A stretch of 64,000 nt of DNA from Thiomonas intermedia (GTDB lineage Bacteria; Pseudomonadota; Gammaproteobacteria; Burkholderiales; Burkholderiaceae_C), in the NCBI RefSeq assembly GCF_002028405.1, contig NZ_CP020046.1, forward strand, positions 2,418,001 to 2,482,000. Reading direction: 5' to 3'. The position numbers and the translations under genes are program-made. The first letter of the stretch is position 1. The number at the start of each line of letters is the position of its first letter. Shown here one piece after another: positions 31,045 to 39,696 of the stretch. The notes beneath the pieces are model-generated. The model ran no database searches, was not told the origin of the DNA, and was given only the letters and a program-made list of their open reading frames with translations.

Positions 31045-31905
31045 CTACAGCGGCTGACGCATCGTCGCCCGCGGGGCGTGGCCATGATCGAGCGGGCCGT
31101 GGCCATGGCCGAGCTGCATATCAGCTCCGGCCAGCAGCGCGCGGCGCACGAAGTCGCGGCCTTGCGCCACCGCCTCGACCAGCGGTGCGCCCAGCGCCAG
31201 ATGGCAGGCAATGGCCGACGACAGGCTGCAGCCGGTGCCGTGGGTGTTGCGCGTGGGAATGCGCGGCGCCTCCCATCGCATCTTCTGGCCATCGGGCTGG
31301 AGCAGCAGGTCAATGAGCAGATTGCCGGGCAGATGCCCGCCCTTGAGCAGCACTGCGGGAGCCCCCAGCGCCTGCAGCATGTTCGCGGTGTCTTCCAGTC
31401 CGTCGATGCCGATGGCGTCCAGCCGGAGCAGCCAGGCCGCTTCGTCGAGGTTGGGCGTAATCAGCGTGGCGAGGGGAAAGAGTTCGTCCACCAGACGGTC
31501 CACGGTGGATTCGGTGATCAGTTTGTCGCCGCTGGTGGCGACCATCACCGGGTCGAGCACCACATGGGCGAAGCGGTGGCGGCGGATGGCATCGGCCACC
31601 ACCCGCACCACGCCCACGTCGTGCAGCATGCCGATCTTCACCGCATCGACCCCGATGTCTTCGACCACCGCGTCGATTTGCTGCGCTAGCAATTCGGGCG
31701 GCAGCGCCTGGATGGCCCGCACGCCCAGCGTGTTCTGCGCCGTGATGGCGGTGATGGCCGTCATGCCATAGCAACCCAGCGCCGCCATGGTCTTGAGGTC
31801 GGCCTGGATGCCGGCGCCGCCCCCGCTATCGGAACCGGCGATGCTGAGCACGCGGGCGTAGCGCGCAACGGGGAGGATCTCGGGCGGAGTTTCAGTCGTG
31901 GTCAT
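31045..31905 (-). CDS. thiD: Hydroxymethylpyrimidine (phosphate) kinase
   Basis: 286-aa ribokinase-fold enzyme phosphorylating HMP and HMP-P. SIAGSDSGGGAGIQADLKT (about 24-42) is the signature, then GCYGMTAITAITAQNT. VLDPVMVATSGDKLI (around 120-135) and the anion-hole RNTHGTGCSLSSAIA motif with catalytic Asp-free TGC loop are present. ATG at 31905 overlaps the thiE end by 14 nt. Converges on cytX with 9 nt between and no terminator seen. Confidence 0.95.
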   Translation of the reverse strand: MTTTETPPEILPVARYARVLSIAGSDSGGGAGIQADLKTMAALGCYGMTAITAITAQNTLGVRAIQALPPELLAQQIDAVVEDIGVDAVKIGMLHDVGVVRVVADAIRRHRFAHVVLDPVMVATSGDKLITESTVDRLVDELFPLATLITPNLDEAAWLLRLDAIGIDGLEDTANMLQALGAPAVLLKGGHLPGNLLIDLLLQPDGQKMRWEAPRIPTRNTHGTGCSLSSAIACHLALGAPLVEAVAQGRDFVRRALLAGADMQLGHGHGPLDHGHAPRATMRQPL

Positions 31906-32566
31906 CGCGGCAGTGCAGGGCGTGTGGATCGGTGAACTGGCGCAGCGTGCGCGCGGCCTCGGCCGGGTCGGGTGCGGCGCAGAGGGCGCGCACCACGGCC
32001 AGCCCGTCGGCGCCAGCGGCCATGACTTGCGCGGCATTGCCCAGATCGATGCCGCCTATGGCGATCAGGGGCAGATCGGTGAGGGCGCGCAGCGTGCGCA
32101 GACCGTCGAGTCCGAGGGCGGGGGCGGTGTCATGCTTGCTCGGCGTGGCGAACACGGGGCTGATGCCCAGATAGTCCACCGACTGGCCAGGTGCCCCGCG
32201 CACCTGATCGGCGCTTTCCACCGACAGACCGATCAGCGCGTGCGGCATCAGCCGACGTACGTCTTGCGGGAGCATATCGCTCTGGCCGACATGGACGCCG
32301 TCGGCGCCCGCGGCCAGCGCCACGTCGACCCGGTCATTGACGATCAAGGGCACGCCCAGCGGTGCAAGCAGGGCCTTGAGCGCGCGGGCACGCTCGATGA
32401 AAGGCCGCGTGTCGAGGTGCTTCTCGCGCAGTTGCACGCAGGTCGCCCCACCCCGCACGGCCTCGGCCACGACGGCCTCCACCCCGCGCGGGCCGCAGAG
32501 CGCGGCGTCGGTGACGAGATGCAGCCGAAGCACGGCCAGGGGCCAGCGGCGCCTGGGCTCGGTCAT
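31892..32566 (-). CDS. thiE: Thiamine-phosphate synthase
   Basis: 224-aa TIM-barrel enzyme joining HMP-PP and thiazole phosphate. QLREKHLDTRPFIERA (about 41-56), LIVNDRVDVALAAGADGVHVGQSD (75-98) and YLGISPVFATPSKHD (about 131-145) are the conserved blocks, with IAIGGIDLGNAAQVMAAGADG for phosphate binding. Three nt after thiM and overlapping thiD by 14 nt, so the three form one unit. Confidence 0.95.
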   Translation of the reverse strand: MTEPRRRWPLAVLRLHLVTDAALCGPRGVEAVVAEAVRGGATCVQLREKHLDTRPFIERARALKALLAPLGVPLIVNDRVDVALAAGADGVHVGQSDMLPQDVRRLMPHALIGLSVESADQVRGAPGQSVDYLGISPVFATPSKHDTAPALGLDGLRTLRALTDLPLIAIGGIDLGNAAQVMAAGADGLAVVRALCAAPDPAEAARTLRQFTDPHALHCRDDHD

Positions 32567-32569
32567 CGC

Positions 32570-33397
32570 TCAGTCACCGGTTTGCAGGCGCAGCCTGGCG
32601 CGGAAGGTTTCGGCGTCCAGGAGTTGCAGACCGTCGAGCAGGGCGATCTGCAATTGGCCGACGCCACGACCATCCGCCCTGACCTGTTCGACGGCGACTT
32701 CGCCAACCACGCCCAGATAGGCCATGGCGGCGGTCGTGGCATGAAAGGCGTCGGGCTGCACCGCGCCGAAGGCGCCGATCAGGGCGCTGGCCGAGCAGCC
32801 CACGCCCGTGACGCGTGTCATCCACGCGTGCCCGTTGGACAGACGCGCATGGCGACCGTCCGGCGCGAGCACATGGTCGGTCGCGCCACTCACGCAGACC
32901 ACCGCGCCCAGGCGAGCCGCCAGGGCGCAGGCCGCCTGCACGGCATCGTCCGACGCGGCCGAGCTGTCCACCCCGCGGGTGGCGGCCGCCACGCCGGCCA
33001 CGCTCAGAACCTCCGAGCCGTTGCCGCGCAGCACTGTGGGGTTGCCTGCGGCGAGCAGCTCGGCCACGGCCTGATTGCGATAAGGCGTGGCCCCGGCACC
33101 CACCGGATCGAGCACCACGGGAATGCCGCGGGCGCACGCCTTCTGCAGCGCCATGCGCATGGCCTCGATCCAGTCGGGCTCGAGTGTGCCGATGTTGAGC
33201 ACCAGCGCCTGGGCGATGCCCGCCATGTCGACGACTTCTTCGCGCGCATGCGCCATCACCGGCGCGGCGCCCAGGGCCAGCAGCGCATTGGCGTTGTAGT
33301 TCATCACCACGAAATTGGTGATGTTGTGCACCAGCGGTTGTCGCTCGCGCACGGCGAGCACATCGGCCCAGAGGGAGTCGGGTGTGGGTTGCAGCAT
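32570..33397 (-). CDS. thiM: Hydroxyethylthiazole kinase
   Basis: 275-aa kinase salvaging the thiazole moiety. [31 protein letters not shown] (around 21-51) is diagnostic. [14 protein letters not shown] (about 95-110) and [15 protein letters not shown] with the catalytic Cys (about 193-207) follow. First of thiM-thiE-thiD; no second riboswitch was found in the 57 nt before it. Confidence 0.95.
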   Translation of the reverse strand: MLQPTPDSLWADVLAVRERQPLVHNITNFVVMNYNANALLALGAAPVMAHAREEVVDMAGIAQALVLNIGTLEPDWIEAMRMALQKACARGIPVVLDPVGAGATPYRNQAVAELLAAGNPTVLRGNGSEVLSVAGVAAATRGVDSSAASDDAVQAACALAARLGAVVCVSGATDHVLAPDGRHARLSNGHAWMTRVTGVGCSASALIGAFGAVQPDAFHATTAAMAYLGVVGEVAVEQVRADGRGVGQLQIALLDGLQLLDAETFRARLRLQTGD

Positions 33398-33454
33398 GAT
33401 GAGTCAGGCAGGATGAGCCGTCATTATCGTTGGGGCCAGGGCGGCAGCCGGCGC

Positions 33455-33925
33455 TCAGGCGCGGTGATAGGGATGCCCGGTCAGCAGGCTGTGGGCGCGG
33501 TAGAGCTGCTCGGCCAGCAACACCCGCACGAGACCGTGCGGCAGGGTGAGATCGGAGAGTCGCAGCAAGGTGTCGGCCCTTTGTTTGAGGCGCGGGGCAA
33601 GACCGTCGGCCCCACCCACGACCAGGGCGACGTCGCGGCCGTCCTGTCGCCACTGCTGCAGGACTTGAGCCAGCGCCTCGGTGGTCAGACGCTGGCCGCG
33701 TTCATCGAGGGTGACGAGGCGCGCGCCCGCAGGCACGGCCGCTTCGATGCGCTGGGCCTCGCGTTCCATCACCGCTTCGGCGCTGAGGCTGGAGCTGCGC
33801 GCTTCCGCCCGGATTTCCTTGAGCAGCAAGGGGGTCTCGGGAGGCAGGCGCTTGGCATAGTCGGCATAGGCCTCATCCACCCAGCGCGGCATGCGCTGGC
33901 CCACGGCGAGCAGCCAGAGTTTCAT
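33455..33925 (-). CDS. rlmH: 23S rRNA (pseudouridine1915-N3)-methyltransferase
   Basis: 156-aa SPOUT methyltransferase acting on assembled 70S ribosomes. N-terminus [26 protein letters not shown] is canonical; [15 protein letters not shown] and the C-terminal [21 protein letters not shown] knot are diagnostic. The rsfS-rlmH pair is the universal arrangement. Confidence 0.97.
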   Translation of the reverse strand: MKLWLLAVGQRMPRWVDEAYADYAKRLPPETPLLLKEIRAEARSSSLSAEAVMEREAQRIEAAVPAGARLVTLDERGQRLTTEALAQVLQQWRQDGRDVALVVGGADGLAPRLKQRADTLLRLSDLTLPHGLVRVLLAEQLYRAHSLLTGHPYHRA

Positions 33926-33962
33926 GCGTGGCCCGTCGGCGGGTCAGCTGGCCACCGGCACC

Positions 33963-34730
33963 TCAGGAAGCCCGCTTCTTGGCTGCAACGCGTTTGGCGG
34001 GGGGCTTGGCCCCAGGGGTCTTGGCCGCGGGACGCTTGGCCGCAGCCACCTTGGCGGAAGCGGTCTTGCGCGCAGCCGGGCGCTTGGCGGCCGTGGGAAC
34101 TTCCGCAGCTTGTGCCCGTTTGCGGGCCGGAGCCGCCGGGGCGGAACGCGCGCCGGCCGCGGTGCCGACCACTCGGGTCACGCGCTTTTTCTCGGCACTG
34201 GTTTCGCCATACGGCGAGGTGCGGGTGGGGGCGGTAGTTGCCGCAGCTTTCTTGGCGGCGGGGCGTTTGCGGGCCGCCGTCTTGCTGGCAGCCGTCTTGC
34301 GCGCAGGAACCTTGGTTTCGTCTTCGGGTTTGTCGGGGCGGCTGTCCGGGCCCTTGGCGGCCACTTTCGCACCCACACGTTTGGCGCCGCCGAGCTTGAG
34401 GTGCACCGGCTTGGCGCCCCACAGTTCTTCGAGCTTGTAGTAAGCGCGGATCGCGGGCTGCATGATGTGCACCACCGCCGCGCCGCAGTCCACGAGCACC
34501 CATTCGCCGGTTTCTTCGCCTTCGGGGTTGCGCACCTCGAACCCTGCGGCTTTCACGCTGTCGCGCACACTGCTCGCCAGGGCGCGCGTCTGGCGGTTGG
34601 ACGTGCCACTGGCGACGATGACCCGGTCGAACAGGCTGGTGAGTTCTTCGGTGTTGAACACCTCGATGTCCTGAGCCTTGACGTCTTCGAGGGCGTCGAC
34701 GATGGTGCGTTGCAGTTTGCGGATATCCAT
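33963..34730 (-). CDS. rsfS: Ribosomal silencing factor RsfS with long basic tail
   Basis: 255-aa protein. The first about 112 residues are RsfS/Iojap: starts MDIRKLQRTIVDALEDVKAQD, then ASGTSNRQTRALASSV, ETGEWVLVDCGAAVVHIMQP and YKLEELWG. RsfS binds L14 and blocks subunit joining in stationary phase. Normal length is about 105-130 aa. The remaining 130 residues are Lys/Ala/Pro/Arg-rich with repeated AAKRPAAK-like units, resembling histone H1. ATG at 34730 chosen because it gives the family start; upstream codons belong to nadD frame-shadow. Situated between nadD and rlmH. Confidence 0.93.
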   Translation of the reverse strand: MDIRKLQRTIVDALEDVKAQDIEVFNTEELTSLFDRVIVASGTSNRQTRALASSVRDSVKAAGFEVRNPEGEETGEWVLVDCGAAVVHIMQPAIRAYYKLEELWGAKPVHLKLGGAKRVGAKVAAKGPDSRPDKPEDETKVPARKTAASKTAARKRPAAKKAAATTAPTRTSPYGETSAEKKRVTRVVGTAAGARSAPAAPARKRAQAAEVPTAAKRPAARKTASAKVAAAKRPAAKTPGAKPPAKRVAAKKRAS

Positions 34731-34743
34731 GCTGATGAGTGCG

Positions 34744-35367
34744 TTAGGCGTGCGTGTAAAGGCGATGTTGATCAATGTAGTGTGCCACAGCGGCGGGCGC
34801 CAGCCCGGCAAGGGACTCGCCCTGGGCGATGCTGCGGCGGATGCGCGTGGCGGAAAGGTCGATCTCGGGCATGGACAGGCGGTGCAACTGATGGCCGTGG
34901 GCGGCCAATGTGTCGAGCAGATCGGGCGGCGCCTTGTCGTCATAACCCGGGCGTCGCGCCGCGGCGAGATCGACCTGGGCCACGATGTCGTCCCAGCCGT
35001 TCCAGGTCGGGAGGTTGCGCAGCTGATCGGCACCGAGGATGAAGGTGAACTCAGTGTCTGGATGCGCGCTGCGCAGTGCGCGTACGGTATCGATGGTGTA
35101 GCTCGGCCCCTGGCGCTTGAGCTCGATGTCGCAGGCGCGCAGGCCGGGCCGACCGGCGATGGCGAGGCTCACCATGTCCCAGCGCTGCTGCGGGCTTGCC
35201 GCCAGCGGATCGCGCTGCCAGGGCTGCCCGGCGGGGATGAACCAGACCGCGTCGAGCGTCAGCTCGGTGCAGGCGCTCTCGGCGAGTTGCAGGTGCGCGT
35301 TGTGGATGGGGTCGAAACTGCCGCCCAGCAGACCGATGCGCCGGGGCGTCGTTGCGGTATCGCTCAT
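34744..35367 (-). CDS. nadD: Nicotinate-nucleotide adenylyltransferase
   Basis: 207-aa enzyme adenylating nicotinate mononucleotide in NAD synthesis. The nucleotidyltransferase motif [18 protein letters not shown] (about 12-29) and the C-terminal [14 protein letters not shown] (ISSTxxR motif) are present. ATG at 35367 overlaps the hemF stop by 4 nt; the long open frame further upstream is inside hemF and is not used. 13 nt before rsfS. Confidence 0.95.
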   Translation of the reverse strand: MSDTATTPRRIGLLGGSFDPIHNAHLQLAESACTELTLDAVWFIPAGQPWQRDPLAASPQQRWDMVSLAIAGRPGLRACDIELKRQGPSYTIDTVRALRSAHPDTEFTFILGADQLRNLPTWNGWDDIVAQVDLAAARRPGYDDKAPPDLLDTLAAHGHQLHRLSMPEIDLSATRIRRSIAQGESLAGLAPAAVAHYIDQHRLYTHA

Positions 35368-36278
35368 GCAGCCGCCCAGTCCCTCGGCTTGAGAAAGACG
35401 TCGTAAAGCTGCGCCTCGGGCGAGCCCGCTTCGGGGTGCCAGTCGTAACGCCATTTCACGATGGGCGGCATGGACATGAGGATGGATTCGGTGCGGCCGC
35501 CCGACTGCAGGCCGAAGTGGGTGCCCCGATCCCACACCAGGTTGAACTCGACGTAACGGCCGCGGCGGTAGGCCTGGAAGTCGCGCTCGCGCTCGCCATA
35601 AGGCATGGCGCGGCGGCGCTCGATCAGCGGCAGATAGGCAGGCAGAAAGGCATCGCCCACCGCTCGCATCAGGGCGAAGCCCTGTTCGAAGCCACCTTCG
35701 GTGTAGTCGTCGAAAAACACGCCGCCGATGCCGCGCGGCTCGTTGCGGTGCTTGAGAAAGAAATACTCGTCGCACCAGGCCTTGAAGCGCGGGTAGTGGT
35801 CGTCGCCGAACGGTGCCAGCGCGGTCTTGCAAGTGCGGTGAAAGTGGCGGGCGTCTTCTTCGAAGCCGTAATAGGGCGTGAGGTCCATGCCCCCGCCGAA
35901 CCACGCCACTGGCGCCAGGCCCTCGGGGCTGGCCATGAGCATGCGCACATTCATGTGCACCGTCGGCACGTAAGGGTTGGTCGGGTGGAACACCAGCGAG
36001 ATGCCCAGCGCCTCGAAAGGCGCCCCCGCCAGTTCGGGCCGGTGCTGGGTGGCCGATGGGGGGAGTTTGGGGCCGCGCACATGCGAAAAATTGCAGCCGC
36101 CGCGTTCCAGCAGACCGCCAAATTCGATCAGACTGCTGATGCCCTCGCCCTGCAGGGGCGAGTCGGCGGGGCGTGTCCAAGCATCGCGGCGGAAGGGCTC
36201 GCCGTCCGCCGACTGAAGGGCTTGGAGAATGCGGCTCTGGAGATCGAGAAGGTAGGAGCGGACCTGTTCGGTAGGCAT
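35364..36278 (-). CDS. hemF: Aerobic coproporphyrinogen III oxidase
   Basis: 304-aa oxygen-dependent enzyme of heme synthesis. [29 protein letters not shown] (His ligands), [13 protein letters not shown] and [27 protein letters not shown] are the family blocks. Full length. It starts the hemF-nadD-rsfS-rlmH unit. The 5' region is the 470-nt gene-free stretch. Confidence 0.96.
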   Translation of the reverse strand: MPTEQVRSYLLDLQSRILQALQSADGEPFRRDAWTRPADSPLQGEGISSLIEFGGLLERGGCNFSHVRGPKLPPSATQHRPELAGAPFEALGISLVFHPTNPYVPTVHMNVRMLMASPEGLAPVAWFGGGMDLTPYYGFEEDARHFHRTCKTALAPFGDDHYPRFKAWCDEYFFLKHRNEPRGIGGVFFDDYTEGGFEQGFALMRAVGDAFLPAYLPLIERRRAMPYGERERDFQAYRRGRYVEFNLVWDRGTHFGLQSGGRTESILMSMPPIVKWRYDWHPEAGSPEAQLYDVFLKPRDWAAA

Positions 36279-36356
36279 GTGAGCGAACCCAGACTGTGCG
36301 CCGGGCCTATTTCAGAAGGTCACAATTCTTTCACGATCGCGGGGCGTGCGACGCGC

Positions 36357-36385
36357 AAATGAAAAGCCCAGGTGTGGGCCTGGGC
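36357..36385 (-). terminator. Intrinsic terminator upstream of hemF
   Basis: On the minus strand, stem GCCCAGG (36385-36379) / CCTGGGC (36372-36366), loop of 6 nt, followed by TTTTCATTTG. It ends a minus-strand transcript that starts beyond 36385, not hemF, or serves as a hemF leader attenuator. Confidence 0.6.
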
Positions 36386-36706
36386 CTGGGTCTTGGGTGG
36401 CATTGGGTTGCCGCGCGCGGGACGGATGGCCGCAGCCTTGCGCGGCAGGGGGTCTTGGGCAAGAAAAAGGGGCCCGGAGAGCCGGATTGGCTAGGCAACA
36501 CCTCGGGGCAACTGCTGGTGCCGACGCACTTGCAATCCGATGATCCACAGGGCGAACTGCGTGCGCTAAGGCGAAGAAGTTAGCGCCGATTTCGAGCGAA
36601 GAGAGGGCGGAACGGAGGGTAACCGGGGATGTTCCTGCCAGGCCATAGAACCCCGGGCGCACACGCAGAATCTGCGGGAACCCCGCGTGTCATGCGGGAA
36701 GCACAA
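36386..36706 (-). other. Gene-free stretch between two terminators, possible ncRNA
   Basis: About 320 nt bounded on both sides by minus-strand terminators. Short open frames exist on both strands (plus 36296-36583, minus 36312-36662), but none has a ribosome site or a family match I recognise. Sub-palindromes occur, e.g. GCGCTAAG...TTAGCGC near 36564-36586. It could encode a structured RNA; I cannot identify a known class (not tmRNA, 6S or RNase P by their hallmark sequences). Confidence 0.3.
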
Positions 36707-36740
36707 ATGAAAACGCCCAACTGAGAACCGTTGGGCGTTG
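36707..36740 (-). terminator. Intrinsic terminator of tRNA-Ala
   Basis: On the minus strand, a perfect 10-bp stem AACGCCCAAC (36739-36730) / GTTGGGCGTT (36721-36712), 8-nt loop, then TTTCATTTG. It lies 6 nt after the encoded CCA end of the tRNA and is the natural end of that transcript. Confidence 0.85.
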
Positions 36741-36745
36741 AATTT

Positions 36746-36821
36746 TGGTGGACCGAAGGAGGATCGAACTCCCGACCTCTGCATTGCGAACGCAGCGCTC
36801 TCCCAGCTGAGCTATCGGCCC
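36746..36821 (-). tRNA. tRNA-Ala (anticodon CGC)
   Basis: 76-nt tRNA including encoded CCA. Acceptor GGGCCGA pairs with TCGGTCC, with discriminator A. D-arm GCTCAGCTGGGAGAGC, anticodon stem-loop CTGCG-TTCGCAA-TGCAG giving anticodon CGC (codon GCG), and T-arm GGGAGTTCGATCCTCC are all intact. Read on the minus strand, ahead of a perfect terminator. Confidence 0.95.
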
Positions 36822-36971
36822 GAAAGCCAAAATCATAACCGACGCGACGAATGCGGGGTCATGGCTCGATGCAAGCGGATTGGTAACGAACGGTATCTTC
36901 GATAGTGAGGTGCGACTTCCCGCCCTACCATCGGGCCGTGACAAATCCGTACTCGGACCCGATGGGGTGGG

Positions 36972-37874
36972 ATGATGCGTTACGACGCTGCGGTGCTCGA
37001 CCGCCAATTCAATAATCGTGAGCTGGTGCCCGACTGGGCAGACTATCTCGCGCGCTGGAAGCGCGATTCCCAGGAGGCGCGCCTGAACTGGCCGTGTCTG
37101 CTCGACCTGCCTTATGGCGATGCGATCACCCAGACGCTGGACTGGTTTGCGCCGGCGGCGACCGGGCTGGCACCTTGTCTGGTGTTCATCCATGGTGGCT
37201 GGTGGCGCTCGCTGGACAAGGCCGATCACAGTTTCCTGGCACCACCGTTCGTGGCGCGCGGCGTGCATGTGGTCGTCGTGAATTACGCGCTCGCGCCTGG
37301 TGCGACGCTGCAGCAGATCGTGCGCGACGTGGTGCAGGCGCTGGCCTGGGTGTGGCGCCGGGCGGAAGATTTTGGCGTGGACCGTTCGCGCATCGTCCTG
37401 GCCGGTCATTCGGCCGGTGCTCATCTGGCCGCCATGATGCTGGCTTGCCGCTTCGATTGGTATGGCGATGACCTGCCGGCTCAGATCCCATCGGGTGCCT
37501 TGGCACTGTCGGGCGTTTACGACCTCGAAGCGGTTCGAAAGACGGCCTTCCTGCAGCGTGATCTTCAGTTGACCCAGCATGGCGCGCGTGCCATGTCACC
37601 GGCATGGCTGCCGCCCTCGGGCCCGGCGCCCCTGGCCCTGGCGGTAGGGGGGGATGAGTCGGAGGCCTTCCACGCACAGGCCAGATTGATGCATCGCCAC
37701 CGCCCGGGTTCGGGCAAGACCCTGGTCGTGCCCGGCGCTCATCACTTTTCGGTGCTCGATACCTTGGCGCAGACGGGGTCTGCATTGCACACGCGTCTGT
37801 GGGATCTGATCGGGGTACGCAAGCCGGTAAGCGAAGCTCCCGACGAAGCGCGAGACCTCACGCTGGCCGGTTGA
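36972..37874 (+). CDS. Alpha/beta hydrolase, arylformamidase/esterase-like
   Basis: 300-aa hydrolase. Oxyanion motif VFIHGGWWRS (about 72-81), nucleophile elbow LAGHSAGAHLAAM (about 140-152), acid in AVGGDESEAF (about 223-232) and His in PGAHHFSVLD (about 255-264). This pattern matches the bacterial esterases close to kynurenine formamidase, but no tryptophan catabolism genes are adjacent, so substrate is open. Its end overlaps the convergent dehydrogenase by 17 bp. Confidence 0.85.
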   Translation: MMRYDAAVLDRQFNNRELVPDWADYLARWKRDSQEARLNWPCLLDLPYGDAITQTLDWFAPAATGLAPCLVFIHGGWWRSLDKADHSFLAPPFVARGVHVVVVNYALAPGATLQQIVRDVVQALAWVWRRAEDFGVDRSRIVLAGHSAGAHLAAMMLACRFDWYGDDLPAQIPSGALALSGVYDLEAVRKTAFLQRDLQLTQHGARAMSPAWLPPSGPAPLALAVGGDESEAFHAQARLMHRHRPGSGKTLVVPGAHHFSVLDTLAQTGSALHTRLWDLIGVRKPVSEAPDEARDLTLAG

Positions 37875-38760
37875 ATGCCTCCTGCTGCAGCTCCAGCACC
37901 CGCAGCAGGCTGGAGGTGTCGTCGCGACCCCAGCCCGACTGCATCAGCACCCCGAGTTGGCGCTGCACCTGCTCCAGTGCGGGCAGATGCAGTCCGGCCG
38001 CCTGCGCCGATGCCGCGATCAGGCCGAAGTCCTTCGCATGCAGGCGGGCCTCGATGCCCGCGGCGAAATCGCGTCCGGCCATCTTCGGTCCCATCAGGTC
38101 GAGCATGCGGCTGCCGGCGAAGCCCGTGCCGATGGCGTCGAGCACCGCCTGGGCATCCACACCCTGTCGCGTCGCATACAGCAACGCTTCCGCGATGGCC
38201 TCGATGGTGACGACCTGGATGAGTTGATTGCAGGCCTTGGCCACTTGCCCGCTGCCGCTGGGGCCGACGTGTTTCACATTCGGGCCCAGGGCTCGCAGCA
38301 ACGGCAACGCCCGTGCGAAAACCTCGGCATCGCCGCCCACCATGAGGCTCAGGCTGGCGTCTCGCGCGCCGCGGACACCGCCCGAGACGGGGGCATCGAG
38401 AAAGTGCAGTCCGGCAGTCCGCAACGTTTGCCCGATCTCGCGCGCGCCTTCGGCCGCGATGGTGCTGTGGTCGATGCAAACGGCATCGGGCCGGGCGCCA
38501 TGCATGGCGCCGTCAGGGCCGCAAAGCACGGTTCGCACGTCTTCGGTCGATGTGACGTTGGTGAAGATGAAGTCGGCGCCCTGCGCGGCTTCTGCCGGTG
38601 TGGAGCACACCGTGACGCCGAGCTCGGCGGCGGCGGCGCGGCTGCTCTCGCTGCGGGCATAGACCCTGGCGGAACAGCCCAGCCGCAGCAGATGGCCCAG
38701 CATCGGCGTGCCCATGGCGCCCAGGCCGATATAGGTGATCGAGGTCGTTGCAGGGTTCAT
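37858..38760 (-). CDS. NAD(P)-dependent beta-hydroxyacid dehydrogenase
   Basis: 300-aa member of the 3-hydroxyisobutyrate/tartronate-semialdehyde reductase family. Rossmann motif YIGLGAMGTPM (about 9-19), substrate loop FLDAPVSGGVRGA (about 116-128) and catalytic Lys in GQVAKACNQL (about 168-177) are visible. ATG at 38760 gives the standard start; an ATG at 38793 would add 11 residues. Substrate cannot be fixed by context. Confidence 0.88.
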   Translation of the reverse strand: MNPATTSITYIGLGAMGTPMLGHLLRLGCSARVYARSESSRAAAAELGVTVCSTPAEAAQGADFIFTNVTSTEDVRTVLCGPDGAMHGARPDAVCIDHSTIAAEGAREIGQTLRTAGLHFLDAPVSGGVRGARDASLSLMVGGDAEVFARALPLLRALGPNVKHVGPSGSGQVAKACNQLIQVVTIEAIAEALLYATRQGVDAQAVLDAIGTGFAGSRMLDLMGPKMAGRDFAAGIEARLHAKDFGLIAASAQAAGLHLPALEQVQRQLGVLMQSGWGRDDTSSLLRVLELQQEAFNRPA

Positions 38761-38839
38761 GGCAGCACGGCAAGGTGAGACGAACAAGGGCATGCGGACG
38801 CCATGTTGCGTCGCGCAACGTGTGGCCTCGATCTACGGA

Positions 38840-38876
38840 ATAGGGGGGCTCTATGGCCAGAATTAAAAGAGTCCAT
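38840..38876 (+). promoter_or_regulatory. Candidate OxyR operator before ahpC
   Basis: A perfect OxyR half-site ATAG-N7-CTAT (38840-38854) is followed after 7 nt by ATTA-N7-CCAT (38862-38876), giving 13 of 16 consensus positions for the four-tetranucleotide OxyR pattern. It ends at a -35-like TTGGAC (38876-38881), with TAGAGT at 38901 as possible -10. Placement just upstream of -35 fits activation of ahpC. Confidence 0.6.
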
Positions 38877-38990
38877 TGGACGAATATGGGGGCAAACCCC
38901 TAGAGTGTGCACCGCAACATAAATGAAGGTAAAACCTTCCAAGTCGCCCTCTCTCAGCGGGCCGTCAACAGCAACCTCAAGGAGTTTCAC

Positions 38991-39554
38991 ATGTCTCTGA
39001 TCAACACCTCAGTCAAACCCTTCAAAGCCACCGCGTTCCAGAACGGCAAGTTCTTCGACGTGACCGAAGACAGCCTGAAGGGCAAGTGGTCGGTCGTGGT
39101 GTTCTACCCCGCTGACTTCACCTTTGTCTGCCCGACCGAGCTTGAAGACCTGGCCGACAACTACGACACCTTCAAGTCTCTCGGAGTGGAAGTGTATGGC
39201 GCGTCCACCGACACCCATTTCGCCCACAAGGCCTGGCATGACACCTCCGAAGCGATCAAGAAGGTCAAGTACCCGCTGATCGGCGACCCGACTGGCGCGC
39301 TGACCCGCAATTTCGACGTCATGATCGAAGAAGAAGGCCTGGCGCTGCGCGGCACCTTCCTGATCAACCCGGAAGGCGTGATCAAGCTGTGCGAGATCCA
39401 CGACAACGGCATTGGCCGCGACGCCAAGGAACTGCTGCGCAAGGTCCAGGCCGCGCAGTATGTGGCTGCGCACCCCGGCGAAGTCTGCCCGGCCAAGTGG
39501 AAGGAAGGCGCGGCCACGCTGAAGCCTTCGCTGGATCTGGTCGGCAAGATCTGA
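38991..39554 (+). CDS. ahpC: Alkyl hydroperoxide reductase subunit C
   Basis: 187-aa typical 2-Cys peroxiredoxin. Peroxidatic Cys in [12 protein letters not shown] (about 41-52), resolving Cys in PGEVCPAKW (about 161-169). Reduces peroxides with electrons from AhpF. ATG at 38991 has AAGGAG 6 nt upstream. A candidate OxyR site lies 115-150 nt before the start. A hairpin (CCTCGCCG/CGGCGAGG at 39563-39582) follows the stop and may reduce read-through to ahpF. Confidence 0.97.
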   Translation: MSLINTSVKPFKATAFQNGKFFDVTEDSLKGKWSVVVFYPADFTFVCPTELEDLADNYDTFKSLGVEVYGASTDTHFAHKAWHDTSEAIKKVKYPLIGDPTGALTRNFDVMIEEEGLALRGTFLINPEGVIKLCEIHDNGIGRDAKELLRKVQAAQYVAAHPGEVCPAKWKEGAATLKPSLDLVGKI

Positions 39555-39696
39555 TTGCCGGCCCTCGCCGCGAGCGGCGAGGTGGGCGCGGCATGCCGCC
39601 GGGCCCGTGGACAATTTTCTGAAGCGGTGCACTGCGCGCGGCGGTCTGCCAGTGTGCGCAGTGGCCTCTCCCAACTGCACCCCGAAGGAGCACGCC

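Noticed and set aside
31898-34237. Long plus-strand open frame (about 779 aa) opposite thiE, thiM, rlmH and rsfS
   Set aside because: Composition reflects the antisense of GC-rich genes; no family features or ribosome site, and the minus-strand genes are well supported.
33963-34395. Separate histone-H1-like gene
   Set aside because: The Lys/Ala-rich region is in frame with, and continuous from, rsfS with no internal start and ribosome site favouring a separate protein.
36296-36662. Small ORFs in the gene-free stretch near tRNA-Ala
   Set aside because: No recognisable family, no ribosome site, both strands open, and terminators inside or beside the frames.
36746-36821. tRNA-Ala as an integration site of a mobile element
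   Set aside because: No second copy of the tRNA 3' end and no integrase gene within the window.
39563-39582. Intrinsic terminator between ahpC and ahpF
   Set aside because: Good 8-bp stem with tetraloop but no T-run; kept only as a note under ahpC.
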